Source of the DNA: an uncultured Clostridia bacterium
Lineage (GTDB): Bacteria > Bacillota > Clostridia > TANB77 > CAG-508
DNA length: 7,121 nucleotides
Assembly (NCBI GenBank): GCA_947632525.1
Contig: CANRPQ010000064.1
Coordinates: 1 to 7,121, forward strand
Direction of reading: 5' to 3'
Shown here: in pieces, positions 1 through 5,611 of the stretch
Layout of the letters: each line of letters begins with the position of its first letter
How positions within the stretch are numbered: position 1 is the stretch's first letter
Program-made: the position numbers and the translations under genes
The notes under the pieces: model-generated
Told to the model about the DNA's origin: nothing
The model's database searches: none
Seen by the model: the letters and a program-made list of their open reading frames with translations, nothing else

Positions 1-9
1 AAATAAAGC

Positions 10-38
10 TTGACAAATTAAATATATTATGTTAATAT
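10..38 (+). promoter_or_regulatory. Promoter of the tRNA gene
   Basis: A perfect -35 hexamer TTGACA lies at 10-15. It is followed after exactly 17 bases by TAATAT at 33-38, one mismatch from TATAAT. Transcription would start near 45, giving a leader of about 20 bases before the tRNA at 66, which would be trimmed by RNase P. A second -10-like hexamer, TATACT at 53-58, is nearer to the tRNA but its only spaced -35 (TGTTAA, 30-35) is poor, so the upstream pair is preferred. Confidence 0.75.
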
Positions 39-65
39 ATTCGTATAGTAATTATACTATGGTTT

Positions 66-144
66 GCCACCGTAACTCAAGGGTAGAGTCTGCAAAAGTC
101 TGATTTTGTAGATGTTGTCGGTTCGAATCCGATCGGTGGCACCA
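66..144 (+). tRNA. tRNA gene with encoded CCA and an abnormal anticodon arm (isotype uncertain)
   Basis: Three of the four arms are canonical. The acceptor stem GCCACCG (66-72) pairs perfectly with CGGTGGC (134-140), followed by discriminator A141 and encoded CCA (142-144). T8 and A9 lead into D-stem ACTC/GAGT (75-78/86-89) with loop AAGGGTA. The T-arm is GTCGG/CCGAT around TTCGAAT (122-128). Between the D and T arms there are 27 bases (90-116), about 4-5 more than the usual 22-23. They fold best as an 8-bp hairpin, CTGCAAAA (90-97) against TTTTGTAG (104-111) with one G-T pair, closing a six-base loop GTCTGA. A five-base variable loop ATGTT follows. A normal 5-bp stem with a seven-base loop cannot be drawn. 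If one A of 94-97 bulges, the loop GTCTGAT gives T33 (99), anticodon CTG (100-102, Gln) and A37. However, the strong G1-C72 pair and discriminator A do not look like tRNA-Gln. A Cys reading (TGC AAA around 91-96) would destroy the D-stem. The isotype is therefore left open. It could be an unusual functional tRNA or a decayed one, although its own promoter and terminator are intact. Confidence 0.8.
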
Positions 145-174
145 AGAGAAGTAGTTTTTCTACTTCTCTTTTTT
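145..174 (+). terminator. Rho-independent terminator after the tRNA
   Basis: AGAGAAGTAG (145-154) pairs perfectly over 10 bp with CTACTTCTCT (160-169) around a five-T loop, and a run of six T (169-174) follows. It starts immediately after the CCA end of the tRNA, so the tRNA is transcribed as a single-gene unit separate from the downstream genes. Confidence 0.93.
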
Positions 175-228
175 ATTGTATACTTTTTTAATCTCATTAT
201 TTCCAATTTTTTCTCCCTTTATTTTACA

Positions 229-258
229 TTGACAAACCCGGCTTTTTTGGTATAAAAT
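229..258 (+). promoter_or_regulatory. Promoter of the dehydratase-activase gene
   Basis: A perfect TTGACA at 229-234 is followed by overlapping -10 candidates in TATAAAAT (251-258): TATAAA after 16 bases or TAAAAT after 18. A start site near 263-266 would leave a leader of about 40 bases before the ATG at 305. A perfect TATAAT at 274-279, inside the 10-base palindrome 270-279, lacks a recognisable -35. The stretch 175-228 between the tRNA terminator and this promoter shows nothing further. Confidence 0.7.
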
Positions 259-304
259 TAGGGTTGATTATTATATAATTGTAGTTAAAAGGAGATATTA
301 TTTA

Positions 305-1357
305 ATGGGTAATTTATTGCACGTTGGTTTAGATGTAGGATCTACCACTGTAAAAATTGTCATTATGGACGATAATTTAAATGAATTATATGCTGATTAT
401 CAAAGGCATTTTTCTGATACTAAAAATACAGTATGCAAAGTGCTAGAGAATTTAGCAAATAAATATAAAGACTCAGAATTTACCATTGCTTTAACTGGCT
501 CTGGTGCTATGAGTGCTGCAAAATTTTTAGACTTACCATTTATACAAGAAGTAGTCTCTTGCAAAAGAGCTGTAGAAAAATATATTCCTAAAACTGATGT
601 TGTAATTGAACTTGGTGGTGAAGATGCTAAGATTATTTATTTTGACAAATCTATTGAGCAACGTATGAATGGAACTTGTGCAGGTGGTACAGGTGCATTT
701 ATTGATCAAATGGCTTCACTTTTGCATACAGATCCAGCTGGCTTAAATGAGCTTGCCAAAAATCACAAGATGATTTATCCAATTGCATCTCGTTGTGGTG
801 TTTTTGCAAAAACTGATATTCAGCCTTTATTAAATGAAGGGGCAGCAAAAGAAGATATTGCGGCTTCCATTTTTCAAGCAGTTGTAAACCAAACAATTAG
901 TGGTCTTGCTTGTGGTAGACCTATACGTGGTAATGTTGCTTTTTTAGGTGGTCCTTTAAATTACTTACCTGAACTTAGAAATAGATTTATTGAAACTTTA
1001 AATTTAGAAGATGAACAAATTATTATTCCAGATGAGGCTCATTTATTAGTAGCAAAGGGTGCTGCTATAGATTCTATTTACTCTGGTCATCCTATTACAG
1101 TTCAAAAATTAAAATCTAAAATTGAAATGTTAAAAGTATCTCATGATGATACCTCACATCCCCTTCAACCCCTTTTTTCTATTGATGCAGAATATCAAGA
1201 ATTTAAAGAAAGGCATGATAAAGAGACTGTTAAAAAGGGAGATTTAAAGTCTTATGCAGGCGATTGTTTTGTAGGTATTGATGCAGGTTCTACTACTACT
1301 AAATTAACTGTTATCGATAAAGAGCGGAACCCTTCTTTATTCTTTATATGGAAGTAA
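305..1357 (+). CDS. Acyl-CoA dehydratase activase-like protein, N-terminal fragment of a frameshifted gene (BadF/BadG/BcrA/BcrD ATPase family)
   Basis: This 350-residue frame is the first part of a much larger protein. Residues 1-260 form one ASKHA-fold ATPase domain of the kind that, in HgdC-type activators, uses ATP and a [4Fe-4S] cluster to push low-potential electrons into 2-hydroxyacyl-CoA dehydratases. Visible motifs are the phosphate loop GLDVGSTTVK (8-17), LTGSG (63-67), GGEDAK (104-109) and AFLGGP (212-217). The two family cluster cysteines sit in CAGGTGAF (Cys125) and SRCGVF (Cys164). After a linker (about 265-318), a second ASKHA domain opens at 322-338 with GIDAGSTTTK. The frame then fails: the last dozen residues (from about 340) do not resemble the family, and TAA follows at 1355. 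The same family sequence continues in the +1 frame, so this is one gene with 1389-4640. The ATG at 305 has AGGAG at 290-294, ten bases upstream. The predicted location is the cytoplasm. As it stands the fragment contains one complete activase domain and only the start of a second. Confidence 0.85.
   Translation: MGNLLHVGLDVGSTTVKIVIMDDNLNELYADYQRHFSDTKNTVCKVLENLANKYKDSEFTIALTGSGAMSAAKFLDLPFIQEVVSCKRAVEKYIPKTDVVIELGGEDAKIIYFDKSIEQRMNGTCAGGTGAFIDQMASLLHTDPAGLNELAKNHKMIYPIASRCGVFAKTDIQPLLNEGAAKEDIAASIFQAVVNQTISGLACGRPIRGNVAFLGGPLNYLPELRNRFIETLNLEDEQIIIPDEAHLLVAKGAAIDSIYSGHPITVQKLKSKIEMLKVSHDDTSHPLQPLFSIDAEYQEFKERHDKETVKKGDLKSYAGDCFVGIDAGSTTTKLTVIDKERNPSLFFIWK
1308..1354 (+). other. Frameshift site joining the two halves of the giant gene
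   Basis: The upstream frame is open until TAA 1355-1357. The downstream frame has a stop at 1305-1307 and is open from 1308, so the switch must occur in this overlap. Reading the downstream frame through 1323-1388 gives GTLLYSLYGSNEGNPLQS, which leads smoothly into the next frame and restores the second activase domain. Removing one base in GAGCGG (1322-1327) would give DKDGTLLYSLYG, so a single inserted base at about 1322-1331 is the simplest cause. With that base removed, 305-4640 encodes 1444 residues. There is no long homopolymer at the site and no convincing +1 slippery sequence. The ATG at 1389 has no good ribosome binding site, so separate initiation there is unlikely. Confidence 0.85.
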
Positions 1358-1388
1358 TGAAGGAAATCCGCTTCAGAGTGTTATTAAT

Positions 1389-4300
1389 ATGCTTAAAAAA
1401 TTATATGACGAAAAGCCAAAAACAGCAGTTATACGTTTTAGTGGTGTTACAGGTTATGGAGAAAAATTAATTCAAACTGCATTAAATGTAGATTTAAATG
1501 AAATTGAAACTATTGCACATTATACTGCTGCAAAACAATTTATGCCAAATGTTACAAGTATTGTAGATATTGGCGGTCAGGATATGAAGTATATCCGTAT
1601 GAAAAAGGGTGCAATTGATAACATTATGCTAAACGAAGCCTGTTCTTCTGGTTGCGGTTCTTTTATTGAGACTTTTGCTAAAAGTTTGAATTTATCAATT
1701 GAGGAATTTGTAGATTCTGCATTACAAGCAAGAAATCCAGTAGATTTAGGATCTCGTTGTACTGTATTTATGAATTCTAAAATAAAACAAGCTCAAAAAG
1801 AAGGATATAGTGTTGGTGATATTTCAGCAGGTCTTTCTTACTCTGTTATTAAAAATGCAATTCAAAAAGTAATGAAGGTAAGAGATGTTAAAACTCTTGG
1901 AAGTCATATTGTGGTACAAGGTGGTACTTTTTATAATGATGCTGTTCTTCGTGCTTTTGAATTAATTGTTGGAAAAAATGTGGTAAGGCCAGATATTGCT
2001 GGATTAATGGGTGCATATGGAGTAGCTTTACTTGCAAAAGAACAATATGAAGCTAATATGTATATGGAATATGTATCTACTTTAACTGCTAAAGAAGACT
2101 TGGATAAATTAAAAATTGATATTTCACATATTCGCTGTAATGGATGTGAAAATCACTGCTTACTTACTATTAATAAATTTAGTAATGGTAGTAAATATAT
2201 TTCTGGTAACCGTTGTGAAAAAGGAGCTGGTTTGGCTCAAGTTCATAATACTTTACCAAATGTTATGAAATATAAATATGAAAGATTATTTAACTATACC
2301 CCATTAGAAGAAAAAGATGCGCCTCGTGGAACTATCGGAATTCCTAGGGTTTTAAATATGTATGAGGATTATCCTTTCTGGTTCACTTTTTTAACAAATT
2401 TAGGATTTAGGGTAATTTTATCAGAAAAAAGTAATCGTAAAACTTATGAAAAAGGAATGGAAAGCATGCCTTCTGAATCAGTTTGCTTTCCTGCAAAACT
2501 TTCTCATGGTCATATTGTTGGATTAATTAAACAAGGAGTTAAAACCATTTTTTACCCTTGTATGCCATACTCTAGAAAAGAATATGAAAAAGCAGATAAT
2601 CATTATAACTGCCCAATTGTAATTTCATATTCAGAAGTCTTAAAAAATAATGTAGAAGAATTAAAAGATGAAGATATTAAATTTTTAAATCCATTTTTAC
2701 CATTTGAAGCTAAAAAATTAGCACAGACAATTTTAGAATTGCCTGAATTTAAAGGATACAACTTTACAAAAAAAGAACTACTTGATGCTGCTCAAAAAGC
2801 AGAATTAGAATATCAAAACTTTAAGGAAGATATTCATAAAAAAGGTGAAGAAACTTTAAAATATATGGACGAAAATAAATTAAAGGGAATTGTTTTAGCA
2901 GGTCGTCCTTATCATACAGACCCTGAAGTCAACCATGGTATTGATACATTAATTACAAGTCTTGGGCTTTGTGTTTTAACAGAAGATTCTATTTCTAATA
3001 AAACAGAAGTAAAGCGTCCAATTCGTGTTGTAGATCAATGGGTATTTCATGCAAGATTATATGCTGCAGCAGATTTTGTAGGAAAGCATGATAATTTAGA
3101 ATTAGTGCAATTAAACTCTTTTGGCTGCGGTGTAGATGCTGTTACAACAGACCAAGTAGAAGAAATTTTAAATAGTTTTGGTAAAATGTATACATTAATT
3201 AAAATAGATGAAATTAATAACTTAGGTGCTGTGCGTATACGTATTCGTTCACTTCTTGCAAGTATGAAAAAAAGAGACCAAAATAATGAATTAACAAAAG
3301 GTGAAGGTAATTACGAACAACATAAAAAAATTTTTACAAAAGAAATGAAAAAAGATTATACTATTCTAATACCACAAATGGCACCTATTCATTTCGAATT
3401 AATTGAAACTGCTGTACGTGCTTCAGGATATAAAGTAGAACTTTTAAGAGAGTGTACTCCTCATACAGTAGAAACGGGATTAAAGTATGTAAATAATGAT
3501 GCTTGCTATCCTTCTATTTTAACTACTGGTCAAATGATTGAAGCTTTAGAATCTGGTAAATATGACTTGAATAAAACAGCTTTGATTATGTCACAAACTG
3601 GTGGTGGCTGTAGAGCAACTAATTATATCGGTTTCATTAGAAAAGCATTAAAAGATGCCGGATTTCCTAATATTCCAGTAATTTCATTTAATTTCGTTGG
3701 TATGGAAAAAATGCCAGGATTTAAACTTACAATGCCTTTCATTGAAAGGTTATTAAAGGTATTGATTTATGGCGATTTATTACAAAAAATGTTAACAAAA
3801 AATAGAGCATACGAAGTAAATAAAGGAGAATCTAAAGCTTTATTTGATGAATGGATGCTAAAATGTAAAAAATTAATTGAAAAATCTACTATCACAGAAT
3901 TTAAACAAAGTATTTATGAAATAGTAGAAGATTTTGAAAAAATAAAATTGAATACATCTGTAGAAAAGCCAAAGGTTGGTATTGTTGGTGAAGTTTTGAT
4001 TAAATATCATCCTTTTGGAAATAATTTTATCGCAGATAAGTTAGAGGAAGAAGGCGCTGAAGTAATTTTACCTGATTTTATGGGATTTATTAAATTTATT
4101 GCAACACATAAAATTACATTTAATCAATTAATAAAAACTAATAAAATGTCTTCTAAATTATTTAAAGCAGCCATTAAATTAATTGATATTTTAGAAAAAG
4201 ATGTAGTAATTGCACTTAAGAATTCTAAAAAAGGATATCTATTACCATGTAACATTTTTGAATTAGAAACTAAGGTAAAAGACGTTCTATCTATTGGTAA

Positions 4301-4640
4301 TCAAACTGGTGAAGGTTGGTTTTTGACAGCAGAAATGATTGAATATATTGAACATGGTATTCCAAATATTGTTTGTGTACAACCATTTGCTTGTTTGCCA
4401 AACCACGTTGTAGGAAAGGGAGTTATTAAAACAATTAGGGGATTATATCCAGAGGCAAATATCTCTCCTATTGACTATGACCCTGGAGCTAGTGAAGCAA
4501 ATCAAACCAATAGAATTAAACTAATGATGACTGTTGCTAAAGATAATTTAAAAAATAAGCAAAAAGAAAAATTAGCTTTGGAAAAAGAAAATAATAAAGA
4601 TTACGACTTAGATAAGAAATTGAAAAAAAGTAAAATATAA
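1389..4640 (+). CDS. Acyl-CoA dehydratase activase-related giant protein, C-terminal part (second activase domain, DUF2229 and dehydratase-like region)
   Basis: This 1083-residue frame completes the gene begun at 305; add 361 for numbering in the restored protein. Residues 1-220 finish the second ASKHA domain: SGVTGYG (18-24), IGGQDMK (61-67), NEACSSGCGSF (Cys85, Cys89), SRCTVF (Cys124) and VVQGGT (175-180). A cysteine motif follows, CNGCENHC (250, 253, 257) with Cys276, likely a metal site. Residues about 313-530 match the CoA-enzyme-activase DUF2229 type, with GIPRVLNMYEDYPFW (317-331), SVCFPAK (Cys366), FYPCMPYS (Cys391) and GRPYHTDPEVNHG (505-517). The rest resembles the COG3581/dehydratase-like part, with NSFGCGVDAV (Cys580), NDACYPS (Cys706), TGGGCRATNY (Cys741), VGEVLIKYHPFGNN (866-879) and QPFACLPNHV (Cys1002). 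The final 30 residues are a lysine-rich charged tail. The substrate is unknown: members are annotated as 2-hydroxyglutaryl-CoA dehydratase-like, but their biochemistry is poorly defined. No membrane segments are seen, so it should be cytoplasmic. The ATG at 1389 is only the first Met after the frameshift, not a believable start. Confidence 0.85.
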   Translation: MLKKLYDEKPKTAVIRFSGVTGYGEKLIQTALNVDLNEIETIAHYTAAKQFMPNVTSIVDIGGQDMKYIRMKKGAIDNIMLNEACSSGCGSFIETFAKSLNLSIEEFVDSALQARNPVDLGSRCTVFMNSKIKQAQKEGYSVGDISAGLSYSVIKNAIQKVMKVRDVKTLGSHIVVQGGTFYNDAVLRAFELIVGKNVVRPDIAGLMGAYGVALLAKEQYEANMYMEYVSTLTAKEDLDKLKIDISHIRCNGCENHCLLTINKFSNGSKYISGNRCEKGAGLAQVHNTLPNVMKYKYERLFNYTPLEEKDAPRGTIGIPRVLNMYEDYPFWFTFLTNLGFRVILSEKSNRKTYEKGMESMPSESVCFPAKLSHGHIVGLIKQGVKTIFYPCMPYSRKEYEKADNHYNCPIVISYSEVLKNNVEELKDEDIKFLNPFLPFEAKKLAQTILELPEFKGYNFTKKELLDAAQKAELEYQNFKEDIHKKGEETLKYMDENKLKGIVLAGRPYHTDPEVNHGIDTLITSLGLCVLTEDSISNKTEVKRPIRVVDQWVFHARLYAAADFVGKHDNLELVQLNSFGCGVDAVTTDQVEEILNSFGKMYTLIKIDEINNLGAVRIRIRSLLASMKKRDQNNELTKGEGNYEQHKKIFTKEMKKDYTILIPQMAPIHFELIETAVRASGYKVELLRECTPHTVETGLKYVNNDACYPSILTTGQMIEALESGKYDLNKTALIMSQTGGGCRATNYIGFIRKALKDAGFPNIPVISFNFVGMEKMPGFKLTMPFIERLLKVLIYGDLLQKMLTKNRAYEVNKGESKALFDEWMLKCKKLIEKSTITEFKQSIYEIVEDFEKIKLNTSVEKPKVGIVGEVLIKYHPFGNNFIADKLEEEGAEVILPDFMGFIKFIATHKITFNQLIKTNKMSSKLFKAAIKLIDILEKDVVIALKNSKKGYLLPCNIFELETKVKDVLSIGNQTGEGWFLTAEMIEYIEHGIPNIVCVQPFACLPNHVVGKGVIKTIRGLYPEANISPIDYDPGASEANQTNRIKLMMTVAKDNLKNKQKEKLALEKENNKDYDLDKKLKKSKI

Positions 4641-4653
4641 TGGAGATAATTTT

Positions 4654-5589
4654 ATGAAAAAAGTATCTGTTGTTATACCTATGTATTGTGAAGAAGAAGT
4701 AGCTTACGAGTGTTATAATAAATTATTAAAAGTTTTAACTTCTTTACCAAGCTATAATTATGAAATTATTTTTATAGATGACGGTAGTAAAGACAAAACA
4801 TTGGAAATATTAGACAAAATAGCTAATGAAAATAGTAATGTAAAAGTAATATCTTTTGCGCGTAATTTTGGTCATCAATGTGCAGTAACTGCTGGATTAA
4901 AATATGTCACTGGTGATGCTATCGTTATTATTGATGCTGATTTGCAAGATCCACCGGAATTAATTCCTGAAATGTTAAAATTATGGGAACAGGGTAATGA
5001 CGTTATTTATGGAAAACGTAAAACTCGTAAAGGTGAATCTAAGTTTAAGCTATTAACTGCAAAAATGTTTTATAGAACATTAAATGCCTTATCTGATGTG
5101 GAAATTCCTAAAGATACTGGTGATTTTAGATTAGTTGATAAAAAAGTGGTGGATGTTATTAACTCTTTACCAGAGCATAATAAATTTTTAAGGGGTTTAT
5201 TTAGTTGGGTTGGTTTTAAACAAACACCATTAGAATATGAAAGAAATGAAAGATTTGCAGGAAAAACAAAGTACCCTTTGAAAAAAATGTTAAAATTAGC
5301 TTCTGATGGAATTATAAGTTTTTCTACGAAGCCATTAAAAATAGTTGGTGGACTTGGTATATTTTCAGTAGTAATTTCTTTAATTATTTTATTATATGCC
5401 CTTTTATCATTTATTTTTCATTGGAATAATTTAGCTGCAGGTTGGACTTCTTTAATGGTAGTAGTAACTTTTTTAGGTGGCATTATCTTAATTTCACTTT
5501 GGATGATTGGAGAATATATTGCAAGAATTTATGATGAAGTAAAAAATAGACCTCAATATATTATTGATAAAAAAATAAATATAGATTAA
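4654..5589 (+). CDS. Family 2 glycosyltransferase, polyprenyl-phosphate sugar synthase type (GtrB/DPM1-like)
   Basis: The 311-residue protein has the layout of bacterial GtrB/CsbB-type enzymes, which move a sugar from a nucleotide donor to undecaprenyl phosphate at the inner face of the membrane. The GT-A domain spans about residues 1-225: VSVVIPMYCEE (4-14), IDDGSKD (41-47), ARNFGHQ (69-75), the metal-binding DADLQDPPE (94-102), KDTGDFRL (153-160) and the basic YERNERFAGKTKYPL segment (195-209). Two hydrophobic helices follow (about 229-253 and 263-287) and then a short charged tail, the usual two-span anchor. The length is normal for the family. The start has GGAG at 4642-4645, eight bases upstream. 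It lies 13 bases after the preceding stop and 22 before the next start, so all three genes probably share a transcript. The sugar cannot be read from the sequence. The likely role is donor supply for cell-surface, teichoic-acid or protein glycosylation, with the next gene as the transferase using the lipid-linked sugar. Confidence 0.92.
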   Translation: MKKVSVVIPMYCEEEVAYECYNKLLKVLTSLPSYNYEIIFIDDGSKDKTLEILDKIANENSNVKVISFARNFGHQCAVTAGLKYVTGDAIVIIDADLQDPPELIPEMLKLWEQGNDVIYGKRKTRKGESKFKLLTAKMFYRTLNALSDVEIPKDTGDFRLVDKKVVDVINSLPEHNKFLRGLFSWVGFKQTPLEYERNERFAGKTKYPLKKMLKLASDGIISFSTKPLKIVGGLGIFSVVISLIILLYALLSFIFHWNNLAAGWTSLMVVVTFLGGIILISLWMIGEYIARIYDEVKNRPQYIIDKKINID

Positions 5590-5600
5590 TTTTAATTTTT

Positions 5601-5605
5601 AGGAG
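5601..5605 (+). promoter_or_regulatory. Ribosome binding site fixing the start at 5612
   Basis: AGGAG lies six bases before the ATG at 5612 within a 22-base intergenic gap. It sets the start of the partial membrane protein, whose reading frame is not closed inside the window. Confidence 0.85.
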
Positions 5606-5611
5606 CCTAAA

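Noticed and set aside
66..144. Reading the tRNA as tRNA-Cys (loop CTGCAAA at 90-96).
   Set aside because: The needed stem AGAGT/AGTCT has a G-G mismatch, uses up the 3' half of the perfect D-stem, and leaves a 15-base unstructured variable region.
66..144. Reading the tRNA as tRNA-Thr (TGT within TTTTGTAG, 104-111).
   Set aside because: The flanking CTGAT and ATGTT do not pair beyond two bases, and about eight bases would be left over between the D-arm and the stem.
270..279. Ten-base palindrome ATTATATAAT in the leader, possibly an operator.
   Set aside because: It is pure A/T, short, and expected by chance in such AT-rich DNA. It does not match an operator I know.
699..896. 65-codon open frame on the minus strand.
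   Set aside because: It lies wholly inside the activase coding region, opposite conserved motifs on the + strand. It has no family resemblance, so it is a shadow frame.
66..1354. The tRNA with a non-standard anticodon loop might act as a suppressor for the frameshift in the adjacent gene.
   Set aside because: None of the four-base windows in the predicted loop (for example CTGA, TCTG, GTCT) is complementary to bases at the likely shift site (GAGC, CGGA, AACC). Proximity is the only support.
1389..1391. ATG 1389 as the true start of an independent gene.
   Set aside because: There is no ribosome binding site at a suitable distance, and the frame upstream of it (from 1308) encodes conserved family sequence, so the ATG lies inside a domain.
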